A stretch of 19,504 nt of DNA from Thermoflexus sp040289485 (GTDB lineage: Bacteria > Chloroflexota > Anaerolineae > Thermoflexales > Thermoflexaceae): positions 1 to 19,504 of the forward strand of contig NZ_PSLG01000042.1 in NCBI RefSeq assembly GCF_040289485.1. The letters are read 5' to 3'. Both the position numbers and the translations under genes were made by a program. The notes beneath the pieces are model-generated. The model had not been told where the DNA came from. It ran no database searches and saw only the letters and a program-made list of their open reading frames with translations. Positions 6,526-14,831 of this stretch are shown here, piece after piece (the stretch's first letter is position 1; every line of letters begins with the position of its first letter).

Positions 6526-9500
6526 TCACCCGAGGAGGCGGAGGAGCAGGCGGCGGCCCCGCCCGCCGGCCGGCAGCGCCTGGAGCAGGCGCTCCGTCTC
6601 CTCCGCGGTGAAGGGCCGCAGCCGCCACCAGGCCAGCCCGTAGCCGGCGGCCCCCACCGGCAGGGCCAGGGCCGGCGAAAGCCCCCACAGGACCCCGATC
6701 AGCCCACCCATCACCCCACCGGCGATCAAGGGGCGCCCCAGGATCTCCCCCCACGGCAGCGGGCCCAGCCGCCGCCGCAGATCGTAGTAGAAGGCCGCCC
6801 CCTCCACGATCTCCGAGAGGATGGTGATCACCGCCGCGGCCGGGTATCCGAAGAAGGGGATGGTCAGGAGGTTGGCGAGGACGTTGAATCCCAGGGCGAT
6901 CCCGAAGGCCTTCGTCTGATACCGCTGGCGGCCCAGGGCCACCAGCACATAGTTGATCAGGCTGTTCATCCAACCCACAGGGATCGACCAGATCATCAGC
7001 CGCAGGGCGATGGCCGCGTGGGGCAGATACTGGGCCCCTCCCAGAAGCCAGGACAGGGGCTCCGCCAGGGCGGTGAAGAGCACGGCGGTGAACACGGCCA
7101 CCGCCGCCAGGCCCTTCAGGGTGAGGATCACCGACCGTCGCATGGCCTCCAACGACCCCGCCGCCTGTCGGGAGATCACCGGGAAGACCGCGAAGGTGGT
7201 GTAGGCGGGGATGATGTTCAGCGCGTCCAGCCACTTATACGCCGTGCTATACCAACCCACCTGCAGATCCCCCTTCAGGGCCTGCAAGATGGGGACATCG
7301 ATCTTGAAGAACAGGGTGGCCAGGAGATGGTTGAGCATGAGAGGCCCGGACTCCCGGACCATCTCCCGGCGCAGCGCGGGGTCGTCCTCCCAGCGGGGGC
7401 GGAAGAACATCCGGAACGCCAGGCCGCTCAAGAGGGCCAGGGTGATCCCGTTGACCGCCACGGAGGACGCCGCCAGCCCCACAAAGCCCCCGCCCGCCAA
7501 CAGGATGGGCACCCCGAACCCCACCTTGAGCAGGACGGTGACCACGGTGAGGGCCGCCGGGATCTCCGCCTTTTCGTAAACGTAGAAGAGGGCGGTGACC
7601 CCCGTGGAGAGGCTGGTGGGGACCTGGGCCAGGGCCAGCAGCCCGATGGCCAGGGCGGCGTCCCCGCTCAACCCGAAAAGGCCCCTCCAAAGGGCCATGA
7701 CCGCGAGCAGCAGAGGCGCCCACACCCCCAGCAGGACCAACCGCATCGCCGAACTGTTGACGAAGTAGCGGTTGACTGCCTCCCGATGACGCGCCCCCTC
7801 TCGCGTCAACCAGACGTTGAGGCCGAAGTTGGAGAGGATCTCATACCAGCCCACCAGCACGATGGCGAAGTAATACTTCCCCGCCGCCTCGGGGCCCAGG
7901 ATACGCAGCATCAGGGCGGCGAAGGCGAAATCGATGGAGCGCGTGAAGAGGTTGAGCCCCATCGCCGTGAGGCTGTTCTTGAGCACCCGGAGGGCCGTGG
8001 CGGCCTCCGCCTCCTCCCGATACAGCCGCCGCCAGGCCCACACCGCGGCCATGAAGAGCGCCGCCATCGCGCCGATGAAGGTCGTGAAGAAGCCCAGTTT
8101 CACGGAAAGAGGGCTGTAACGGAACCGCACCGTCCACCGCCCCGGCGGCAGGATCACCCCCCGGAACAGACCGTTCACCGGGTAGATGGCCAGCGGACGC
8201 TCCTCCGCCTCCCCGCCCCCGAGGGGCCGCCGGTAGGCCACCCAGCCCGGGAAGAAGGTGTCGGCCAGGATCAGCCACGAGGGCACCTCCACCGCGGCGT
8301 CCACCCACACTTCGTTGATCCCATACGCCGTCACCGCGGCCGGGCGGGGCACGGCGGCCGCCCCGAAGGCGGAGACCTCGGGCACCGGGCGATCGACGAC
8401 GACGTGGAACCGCGGGTCGAAGGTCCGCAAGGCCGCCACCGGGTCAGGGTGGAACACCGTGGCGGTCAGCGGGAGGGTCCACGCACGGGGCATGGCCCCC
8501 TCGTTGCGATAAACCCGCACCTCACCCGCGTAGACCAGGGTGTAGCGCGGGGAGGGGAGGCTTTCCTCGGTGACTACGTATTTCACGTTGAGGGCGTCCA
8601 GCAGAGACGAGTCCAAGGCCTGAGGCTCCGTCAGGGGGGCGATGCGGTTGAAGGGCAACTCATGCTGGGGCTGGATCGCAGACATGTAGGCGACGTAGCG
8701 CTTGAGGATGATGGAGTCGTAGCCCCGGATGTCCTGGAGGTCGTAGAGCCAGGGGCCGTTGGCGTTGAAGGTCTTGCGCCCGTGGGGATCGAAGGTGGTC
8801 AGCCGCCACGGACCGGGGTCCTGGCGCAGGAAGCGGACCACCGGGGGCTCGACCTGAAGGGCCCGCGGGTCGGCGGCCGGGTTGAAGCCCGCCCCCGCTT
8901 GGAGCAGATCCAGGGCCAGCATCCCGATGGCCAGCGCTGCGCCCCCGCGCCGCCAACGGAGCAGCGCCAGGGCCAGCCCGCTCCCCAACGCCACCCCGCT
9001 GAAGCGGAGCAGGTTCCAGAACTGATACGAGAAAAACATGCGGCCGTCGGGGAAGGCCTCCGGGGCCTTGGCCAGGGCGTGCAGAGCCCGCTCCGCCAGG
9101 CCCAGAGCGGCCTCGGGGAACACCCAGCGGCCGAGGAAGAGGGCGCCCCCCACCAGAAGGCCCACCCCGCCCAGCAGCCCGGCGGGCCACCTTGGGCTCC
9201 CCTCGCGGCGGGCGACCTCGAGCCCGGCCCCGGCCAGGCCGGCCATGGCCAAGGAGAAAGGCCAGATCCACCGGAACGGCGAGTGCAGTTGGTTGAACCC
9301 GGGGAGCCCATAGTACAGCAGGGCATAGGTGGGCAGGCCGAAGGCGAAGGAGAGGGAGAGCAGGGCCAGGGCGGTCAGGAACCCCATGGGGACCCCCGCG
9401 GAGCGCAGGGCGCGCCACCGAGAGAGGGCGATGGCGGCGAGGGCCCACGGCAACAGCCCCAGATAAGCCCCTCCTTCCACATAGTTCTTGATCCCCCAAT

Positions 9501-10551
9501 GGCTGGTGAAGGCGCCGTTGGGGTTGGGCTGGCCGTAGGCGTTCACGGTGAAGGGCACCCACGCCCCGGTGAAGACATCGCGGACGCCGTGGTGGCTCGG
9601 GTTGCCGTAGAAGTCCGGGATCAGGAAGACGAGGAGATGGCGCCATGGATAGGCCCAGCCCAGCACCTGGCGCAGCGTCGCCGTCCCCTCGCGGAAGTTC
9701 TCCCGCACCACTTCATAGAGGGGGATCCACTGGGCGGCCCCCAGGGCCAGGCCCAGCCCCAAAGCCCCCAGGGTCCATCCCCCCGTGGCCAGGGCCCGGC
9801 CCGGCACCCGCCGCTGGGCGAAGGCCAAGGCCAGCCCGTAGCCTCCCCCGACCAGGGCGGTGTAATAGGTGATCTCCACGTGCCCGGCCAGGATGTTCAT
9901 GGCGAAGGCCAGGCCGCCCCCGAGGGCCCACGGCAGCGCCGCCGGGCGCCCCCCCAGCGGCCGCCGCACCGCCATCGCGTGCAGAGCAGCGAGCAGATAG
10001 GGCAGCCAGGCGGCCCCGGCAAGGATCATGGGGAAGACCTGGCTCACGACCATGAAGGCGCTGAAGGCATAAGCCACGCCAGCGAGGGTCGCCGCGGCCC
10101 GGCCCAGACCCCAGACCCGGGCCAGGCCATACATCCCCAGCGCCGCCAGGAACAACTGCAACGCGTTGAACAGCCCATAGGCCTGAGGGATCGGCAGGAC
10201 CAGGAACAACAGGGTGAACGGATACAGGGCCGAGGGCTGCCCGTTGGCCAGGAAAGGGGCCCCCGCGAACAGATACGGATTCCACAGGGGAAGCTCCCCG
10301 CGCCGGAGGGCAGCCACCAGGAACCGCTTCCACGCATAGTTCTCCAGCACCAGGTCCGAGAGCAGGGCGTTGTGGGGGATCCCGATCCCCAGGGCGGGGG
10401 CCAGGGATCGCCACGGCTGCCATTCGTAGAGGTTGTCCGCCGGGATCAGCGTCCGGGCCCCCGTCAGCGTGGGGCCCAGGAGCAGGACGGGCAGCAGCGC
10501 GAACAGCCCGATCGGCGCCAACCGGGCGCCGAGGTCCCACCACCGTTGCAT
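6526..10551 (-). CDS. YfhO-like membrane protein fused to a Wzx/MATE-type polysaccharide flippase
   Basis: 1341-residue integral membrane protein without an internal stop. Residues about 1-845 form a YfhO-like unit: an N-terminal membrane segment, an outer loop with PADNLYEWQPW, the family-typical GELPLWNPYLFAGAPF (85-100), many hydrophobic helices, then an outside domain at about 590-810 ending in the family's DTFFPGWVAY and YPVNGLFRGVILPPG. After one further helix and a charged linker (REEAEAA, about 840-850), residues 850-1341 are a flippase of the polysaccharide-exporter fold, beginning LRVLKNSL and LMLRILGPEAAGKYYFAIV. In Firmicutes, YfhO-type proteins transfer sugars from undecaprenyl phosphate to surface polymers. 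Fusion to a flippase suggests coupled flipping and transfer (inference). Start: ATG at 10551, with GAGG six bases upstream and a TAAAAT -10 upstream. An earlier in-frame ATG at 10611 lies upstream of that -10. Confidence 0.88.
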   Translation of the reverse strand: MQRWWDLGARLAPIGLFALLPVLLLGPTLTGARTLIPADNLYEWQPWRSLAPALGIGIPHNALLSDLVLENYAWKRFLVAALRRGELPLWNPYLFAGAPFLANGQPSALYPFTLLFLVLPIPQAYGLFNALQLFLAALGMYGLARVWGLGRAAATLAGVAYAFSAFMVVSQVFPMILAGAAWLPYLLAALHAMAVRRPLGGRPAALPWALGGGLAFAMNILAGHVEITYYTALVGGGYGLALAFAQRRVPGRALATGGWTLGALGLGLALGAAQWIPLYEVVRENFREGTATLRQVLGWAYPWRHLLVFLIPDFYGNPSHHGVRDVFTGAWVPFTVNAYGQPNPNGAFTSHWGIKNYVEGGAYLGLLPWALAAIALSRWRALRSAGVPMGFLTALALLSLSFAFGLPTYALLYYGLPGFNQLHSPFRWIWPFSLAMAGLAGAGLEVARREGSPRWPAGLLGGVGLLVGGALFLGRWVFPEAALGLAERALHALAKAPEAFPDGRMFFSYQFWNLLRFSGVALGSGLALALLRWRRGGAALAIGMLALDLLQAGAGFNPAADPRALQVEPPVVRFLRQDPGPWRLTTFDPHGRKTFNANGPWLYDLQDIRGYDSIILKRYVAYMSAIQPQHELPFNRIAPLTEPQALDSSLLDALNVKYVVTEESLPSPRYTLVYAGEVRVYRNEGAMPRAWTLPLTATVFHPDPVAALRTFDPRFHVVVDRPVPEVSAFGAAAVPRPAAVTAYGINEVWVDAAVEVPSWLILADTFFPGWVAYRRPLGGGEAEERPLAIYPVNGLFRGVILPPGRWTVRFRYSPLSVKLGFFTTFIGAMAALFMAAVWAWRRLYREEAEAATALRVLKNSLTAMGLNLFTRSIDFAFAALMLRILGPEAAGKYYFAIVLVGWYEILSNFGLNVWLTREGARHREAVNRYFVNSSAMRLVLLGVWAPLLLAVMALWRGLFGLSGDAALAIGLLALAQVPTSLSTGVTALFYVYEKAEIPAALTVVTVLLKVGFGVPILLAGGGFVGLAASSVAVNGITLALLSGLAFRMFFRPRWEDDPALRREMVRESGPLMLNHLLATLFFKIDVPILQALKGDLQVGWYSTAYKWLDALNIIPAYTTFAVFPVISRQAAGSLEAMRRSVILTLKGLAAVAVFTAVLFTALAEPLSWLLGGAQYLPHAAIALRLMIWSIPVGWMNSLINYVLVALGRQRYQTKAFGIALGFNVLANLLTIPFFGYPAAAVITILSEIVEGAAFYYDLRRRLGPLPWGEILGRPLIAGGVMGGLIGVLWGLSPALALPVGAAGYGLAWWRLRPFTAEETERLLQALPAGGRGRRLLLRLLG

Positions 10552-10582
10552 CAGGAACCTCAAAGGATGTGGGATCCCGTTT

Positions 10583-10588
10583 ATTTTA
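10583..10588 (-). promoter_or_regulatory. Possible -10 element for the YfhO-flippase gene
   Basis: Reads TAAAAT on the minus strand, 32 bases before the ATG at 10551. The hexamer 17 bases upstream (ATGTCG) matches the -35 consensus at only three positions. It supports the short start over the upstream ATG at 10611. Confidence 0.35.
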
Positions 10589-10621
10589 TCCGCCGACTCC
10601 CGCTCCGACATCCCCGGAAAG

Positions 10622-10650
10622 TGGACGGGAGGAAATCCGCCGAGTATACT
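10622..10650 (+). promoter_or_regulatory. Promoter of the tetR-ABC transporter operon
   Basis: TGGACG (10622-10627), then 17 bases, then TATACT (10645-10650). Both hexamers are close to the sigma70 consensus. No other promoter is visible before the adaptor gene, so this one probably drives the regulator and the four transporter genes after it. Confidence 0.6.
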
Positions 10651-10667
10651 GAGTGAGCACTCACTTC
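10650..10667 (+). promoter_or_regulatory. TetR-family operator palindrome
   Basis: TGAGTGAGCACTCACTTC contains the perfect inverted repeat AGTGAG-CA-CTCACT (10652-10665), the kind of site used by AcrR/TetR regulators. It begins at the last base of the -10 element and covers the expected transcription start, so a bound repressor would block its own operon. Its distance from the divergent promoter (about 60 bases) leaves control of the minus-strand gene open. Confidence 0.7.
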
Positions 10668-10681
10668 GAGGTGGGCGGACG

Positions 10682-11302
10682 GTGGGACGGCGGGGAGGCG
10701 TGGAGCGGCGGGCCCAGATCCTGGAGGCCGCCGGGCGGGTGTTCGCCCGCCGGGGCTTCCGCGGGGCCACCACCCGGGAGATCGCCCGGGAGGCCGGCGT
10801 GGCGGAGGGCACCCTCTTCCGGTACTTCCCGACCAAGCGCCATCTGCTGCTGGCGCTGCTGGAGACGCTGACCCTGCAGCCGATCCGGCGGCATCTGGAA
10901 GCCCTGAACACCATGCCCCCGACCCGATGGCTGGAGGCCTTCCTCCAGGAGCGGCTGATCGCCATGCGGCAACACCTGCCGCTGATGCAGGCCCTGTATC
11001 AGGAGATCCGGACCGATGAAGCCATCCGGCGGGCCTTTCTGGAAGGGACGGTCCAGCCCTTCCTGGAGCAGGTCCGGGGGATGCTGGCCCGGGAACTGGA
11101 CCGGGGAGGGTATCCGGACCTCCATCCCGGCCTGGTGATGTGGGCGCTGTGGGGGGTCCTGCACGGCGTCACTGTCTTCGGGATGGAACTGGATCCGGAA
11201 CTGGCGGCGATGCCTCCCGAGCAGGTGGCCCGCCAGCTCGCCGCCCTGCTCCTGCATGGCCTCCGCCCGGAGGCCGGACACGGGCCGACGGGGGCGGGCT
11301 GA
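10682..11302 (+). CDS. TetR/AcrR-family transcriptional regulator
   Basis: 206-residue repressor. The N-terminal DNA-binding domain begins RAQILEAAGRVFARRGF, with the helix-turn-helix at residues 31-50 (TTREIAREAGV then EGTLFRYFPTK), a nearly canonical TetR pattern. The C-terminal ligand-binding domain is all-helical and, as usual, not informative about the ligand. Start: GTG at 10682, with a GAGG about nine bases upstream and just after the operator. GTG at 10700 is possible, but its purine-rich stretch is too close. It is first in an operon with an adaptor, an ATPase and two permeases, so it most likely regulates that transporter and itself, with an exported compound as inducer (inference). 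Confidence 0.93.
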   Translation: MGRRGGVERRAQILEAAGRVFARRGFRGATTREIAREAGVAEGTLFRYFPTKRHLLLALLETLTLQPIRRHLEALNTMPPTRWLEAFLQERLIAMRQHLPLMQALYQEIRTDEAIRRAFLEGTVQPFLEQVRGMLARELDRGGYPDLHPGLVMWALWGVLHGVTVFGMELDPELAAMPPEQVARQLAALLLHGLRPEAGHGPTGAG

Positions 11303-11359
11303 CCCCCTCCGGGCCCGCGCGGCTTTCGCCGCCAGCGATCTCTTCGGGGAGGAACACCG

Positions 11360-12745
11360 ATGCGATGGCGCAGGGGGTTGCTGTTCGGGGGGCTCGTGCT
11401 GGTGGTGCTGATCGGAGGCTGGTGGCTCCTGGGAGGGGCGCGGGCCCAGCGCCCGGCCCGGATCGAGACCGCCACCGTCCGTCGGGGGACCTTGCGGGTG
11501 ACCCTGAGCGCGGCGGGGAAGATCCGCCCCCGCGCCCAGGCCGCCCTCAACTTCGCAACGGCCGGGACGGTGGCCGAGGTCCTCGTCCGGGAGGGCGATC
11601 GCGTCCGCAAGGGGCAGCCCTTGGCGCGGCTGGAGACCGCTGATCTCGAACTGGCCGTGCGCCAGGCCGAGGTCGCTTACCTGACCCAGCAGGTGATCTA
11701 TAGCCAGACCGTCCAAGGCCCCAAGCCGGAGGAGCTGGCCGCCGCTCGGGCGGCGGTGCGCAGCGCCCAGGCCACCCTCCAGGCGCTGGCCGCCGGCCCC
11801 GATCCCCTGGACCTGGAACTGGCCCGTTTGAACTGGGAGATCGCCAAGAACGCCCTCTGGCAGGCGCAACTGACCCGGGACAAGACGGCCGGCTCCCCCC
11901 TCTCCGCCCCGATCGACCTGGAACTGGCGAAGGCCCGGGTGGGGCAATCCGAACTGCAGGCCGAGATCGCCCGGCTGCAATACGAGAAACTGAAGGCCGG
12001 GGCCCGGCCGGAGCAACTGGAGGCAGCCCGGGCCCAACTCGCCCAGGCCCAGGCGAACCTCGCCCGCCTCCAGCCCGACGCCCTGACCCTCGAGCGGGCC
12101 CGCTGGCAATTGGAGCAGGCCCGCCTGCAACTGGAACAGGCCCGGCGCCGCCTCGAGCAGGCCACCCTGGTGGCCCCCTTCGATGGCACTGTCACGGCGG
12201 TGAACATCGAGGTCGGCCAGGTGGTCGGCGCCGGCATCCCCGGCGGGGCCATCGTCCTCGCCGACCTGAGCGATCTCCACCTCGACCTGACCGTCGATGA
12301 GGTGGACGTGGTCCGCCTGCGGGAGGGCATGCCCGTGGCGATCACCCTGGACGCCATGCCCGGGCGGATCTTCCAGGGGCACATCGAGACCATCGCGCCG
12401 GCGGCAGCCGAGGCCGGCGGGACGTCCACCTACCGCGTGCGGGTGGTCCTGGACGACCGGGACCCGGCGCTGCGGGCGGGGATGAGCGCCAGCGTCGAGA
12501 TCGAGGTGAAGCGCCGGGAGAACGTCCTCCTGGTGCCCAACGCCGCCGTCCGCCGCGACCGGGAGACCGGGAGGGCCTTCGCCTATCGGGTGGTGGGAGA
12601 CCGGATCCAGGAGGTGGAGATCCGCCTGGGGGCCCAGGGGGAGGCGGAGAGCGAGGTCCTGGAAGGCCTCCAGGAGGGCGATCAAATCGCCCTGGGGGAG
12701 GTGCGGCCGCCTTCGGCTTTCCGGTTCTTCCGCTTCGGCCGATGA
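11360..12745 (+). CDS. HlyD/MacA-family efflux adaptor (membrane fusion protein)
   Basis: 461-residue membrane-anchored adaptor that links a MacB-type transporter to substrates outside the membrane. Residues 7-28 are a single hydrophobic anchor. The first half of the barrel-sandwich (lipoyl-like) domain is at about 60-95 (GTVAEVLVREGDRVRKGQPL). A long alpha-hairpin or coiled coil full of Gln, Glu and Ala heptads covers about 95-265. The returning half is APFDGTVTAVNIEVGQVVG at about 271-290, followed by beta-barrel and membrane-proximal domains (ITLDAMPG, RAGMSASVEI, VLLVPNAAV). Start: ATG 11360, six bases after GGGGAGGA. Its stop overlaps the next ATG (ATGA), so adaptor and ATPase are translationally coupled. 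No TolC-like outer-membrane gene is present, consistent with a monoderm host. Confidence 0.93.
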   Translation: MRWRRGLLFGGLVLVVLIGGWWLLGGARAQRPARIETATVRRGTLRVTLSAAGKIRPRAQAALNFATAGTVAEVLVREGDRVRKGQPLARLETADLELAVRQAEVAYLTQQVIYSQTVQGPKPEELAAARAAVRSAQATLQALAAGPDPLDLELARLNWEIAKNALWQAQLTRDKTAGSPLSAPIDLELAKARVGQSELQAEIARLQYEKLKAGARPEQLEAARAQLAQAQANLARLQPDALTLERARWQLEQARLQLEQARRRLEQATLVAPFDGTVTAVNIEVGQVVGAGIPGGAIVLADLSDLHLDLTVDEVDVVRLREGMPVAITLDAMPGRIFQGHIETIAPAAAEAGGTSTYRVRVVLDDRDPALRAGMSASVEIEVKRRENVLLVPNAAVRRDRETGRAFAYRVVGDRIQEVEIRLGAQGEAESEVLEGLQEGDQIALGEVRPPSAFRFFRFGR

Positions 12746-13506
12746 CCGCCGCCGGAGGCACAGCGCGAATGGGCGAGCCGGTGATCGTGCTGGAGGGGGT
12801 GGAGAAGGTTTACCGGATGGGGAGGGTGGAGATCCCGGCCCTGCGGGAGGTGTCGCTGACCATTGAGCGGGGGGAGTTTGTGGTGGTGATGGGGCCCTCG
12901 GGGTCGGGGAAATCGACCCTGATGAACATTATGGGGTGTTTGGATCGGCCGACCCGAGGTCGCTACTGGCTGGAGGGCCGGGAGGTGTCCCGGCTGTCGG
13001 AGGACGAGTTGGCGGTGGTGCGCAACCGGCGGATCGGCTTTGTGTTTCAGAATTTCAACCTGCTGCCGCGGGCGACGGCGTTGCAGAACGTGGAGTTGCC
13101 GTTGCTGTACAACGGGGTGGGGTGGCGGGAGCGGCGGGAGCGGGCGCGGCGGATGCTGGAGGAGGTGGGGCTGGGGGACCGGCTGGGGCATCGGCCCAGC
13201 GAGTTGTCGGGGGGTCAACAGCAGCGGGTGGCGATTGCGCGGGCGCTGGTGAACGATCCGGCGATGATTTTGGCGGACGAGCCGACGGGGAATCTGGACA
13301 GCCGGACGGGGCGGGAGATCCTGGCGTTGTTTCAGCGGCTGAACCGAGAGCGGGGGATCACGCTGGTGGTGGTGACCCACGATCTTTTTGTGGCGCGGCA
13401 CGCGATGCGGATCGTGCGGCTGCAGGACGGGGTGGTGGTGGCCGACGAGCCGGTCCCCCCCGCCGAGCGCATCGTGGAGCCGGAGGCGATGGGGGGCGCG
13501 GCTTGA
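12742..13506 (+). CDS. MacB/LolD-type ABC transporter ATP-binding protein
   Basis: 254-residue ATPase for the MacB-like exporter. Walker A GPSGSGKST (51-59), Q-loop Gln103 in FVFQNFNLLP, signature LSGGQQQR (155-162), Walker B MILADEPTGNLD (175-186) and switch His213 are all intact. The MacB/LolD subfamily signature (GPSGSGKSTLMNIMGCLDRP) is clear. ATG 12742 overlaps the adaptor's stop; ATG 12769 is an alternative start. Oddity: between about 12841 and 13440 the codons differ sharply from the neighbours. Alanine is always GCG, five of six Phe codons are TTT, and Ile is often ATT, while flanking genes favour GCC, TTC and ATC. The last 20 codons return to the local pattern. The protein itself looks fully functional. 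Confidence 0.96.
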   Translation: MTAAGGTARMGEPVIVLEGVEKVYRMGRVEIPALREVSLTIERGEFVVVMGPSGSGKSTLMNIMGCLDRPTRGRYWLEGREVSRLSEDELAVVRNRRIGFVFQNFNLLPRATALQNVELPLLYNGVGWRERRERARRMLEEVGLGDRLGHRPSELSGGQQQRVAIARALVNDPAMILADEPTGNLDSRTGREILALFQRLNRERGITLVVVTHDLFVARHAMRIVRLQDGVVVADEPVPPAERIVEPEAMGGAA

Positions 13507-13562
13507 CCACTCCCGCCCCGCTGGGGAGCCAAAAGCCAGGGGACGTCGGTGCGGTGAGATCC

Positions 13563-14810
13563 ATGTGGATGGAGAACGTACAGCAGGCCTTCGAGACACT
13601 GGCGGCCAACCGGCTGCGGGCAGCCCTGACGCTGCTGGGGATCCTCATCGGCGTGGCCGCCGTCATCGCCATGGTAGCCATCGGACGGGGAGTGCAGAAC
13701 TACATCCAGGCCCAGTTCGCCGCCATCGGCACCAACCTGATCTTCGTGATCCCCCGCGGCGCCGCCGGAGGCGGCCCGCCCAGCGCCGCCCTGCGAGACA
13801 TCTCGTCCCTCACTATGCGGGACGTGCGCGCGGTGGAGGAGGCCACGCGGGGACGGGCCACCGCGGTGGTCCCCGTGGTCCAGCGCTTCGGCCCGGTCCA
13901 GGGCCAGGGCCATGAGGTCGTCACCGTCATCCTGGGGACCACGCCGGGCTATGCCCCGGCCCGCAACTGGACGCCGATGCTGGGGACTTTCCTGGAGGAA
14001 AGCCACGTCCTGAACCGGTCCCGGGTGATCGTGCTGGGCCTCACCCCGACCCGCCGCCTCTTCCCGGAGACCCCGAACCCGATCGGACAGACCGTGCGCA
14101 TCAACGGCATCCCTTTCCGAGTGATCGGGGTGATGTCGGACAAGGGCGGCAGCGCCTTCGGGGATTACAACGATCTGGTCTTCATCCCCATCACCGTGGC
14201 CCAGGAGATGCTGGACGACGCGCGGGATCCGCGCACGGGGGAGCCTCTGGTCAATGGGATCATGCTGCGGGTGGCCCGGGCCGAGGAGACAGAGGCGGTG
14301 GTGCGGCGGATCACCGAGGTGCTGCGGGAGCGCCATCGCATCCGCTTCCAGGACGAAGACGACTTCGTCGTGCTGACCCAGTTCGAGTTGGTCTCGATCT
14401 TCAGCCAGATCTCCAGCGTGCTGACGATCTTCCTCGGCGCCCTCGGGGCCATCTCCCTGCTGGTGGGCGGCATCGGGATTATGAACATCATGCTGGTCTC
14501 GGTGACCGAACGGACACGGGAGATCGGCCTGCGCAAGGCCGTGGGCGCCCGCCCGCGGGACATCATGCTCCAGTTCCTTACAGAGGCGACCGTGATCACA
14601 TTGCTGGGCGGCGCCCTGGGCGCCGCCCTGGGGACTGCGTTGGCCTCCTCCATCGATGTCCTCAGCCAGGGGGCGGTGCGGGCCGCCGTGGGTCCGGACA
14701 TCGTCCTGCTGGCGGTGGGGGTGAGCGCCGCCGTGGGCCTCTTCTTCGGCCTCTACCCCGCCTGGCGGGCCGCCCGCCTCGACCCCATCGTGGCCCTGCG
14801 GTATGAGTGA
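13563..14810 (+). CDS. MacB/FtsX-family ABC transporter permease (first copy)
   Basis: 415-residue permease with MacB topology: one helix at about 20-41 (ALTLLGILIGVAAVIAMVAIG), a large external MacB-PCD domain (about 45-275), then three C-terminal helices at about 282-312 (ISLLVGGIGIMNIMLVSV), 340-362 and 380-400. The conserved cytoplasmic loop RTREIGLRKAVGARPRDI and the terminal PAWRAARLDPIVALRYE are hallmark features. It lacks a fused ATPase and so works with the separate upstream ATP-binding protein. It lies 56 bases after that gene. ATG 13563 is chosen because the MWMENVQQAFETLAANRLRA N-terminus aligns with the second permease. Together with that permease it probably makes a heterodimer. 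Confidence 0.93.
   Translation: MWMENVQQAFETLAANRLRAALTLLGILIGVAAVIAMVAIGRGVQNYIQAQFAAIGTNLIFVIPRGAAGGGPPSAALRDISSLTMRDVRAVEEATRGRATAVVPVVQRFGPVQGQGHEVVTVILGTTPGYAPARNWTPMLGTFLEESHVLNRSRVIVLGLTPTRRLFPETPNPIGQTVRINGIPFRVIGVMSDKGGSAFGDYNDLVFIPITVAQEMLDDARDPRTGEPLVNGIMLRVARAEETEAVVRRITEVLRERHRIRFQDEDDFVVLTQFELVSIFSQISSVLTIFLGALGAISLLVGGIGIMNIMLVSVTERTREIGLRKAVGARPRDIMLQFLTEATVITLLGGALGAALGTALASSIDVLSQGAVRAAVGPDIVLLAVGVSAAVGLFFGLYPAWRAARLDPIVALRYE
14517..14578 (+). repeat. 62-base direct repeat, copy 1 (within first permease)
   Basis: Identical at all 62 bases to 15804-15865 in the second permease. It encodes the cytoplasmic REIGLRKAVGARPRDIMLQF loop. Third-position identity throughout goes beyond protein conservation. 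Confidence 0.95.
14747..14800 (+). repeat. 54-base direct repeat, copy 1 (3' end of first permease)
   Basis: Matches 16034-16087 at 53 of 54 bases. It encodes the C-terminal GLYPAWRAARLDPIVALR of the permease. Confidence 0.93.
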
Positions 14811-14831
14811 GGGAAGGCAGGGGAAGAAGAG

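Noticed and set aside
7018..10656. Plus-strand open frame of 1212 codons opposite the YfhO-flippase gene
   Set aside because: It encodes an extremely Gln/Gly/Arg/Pro-rich sequence without motifs or a ribosome site. It is a frame shadow in GC-rich DNA.
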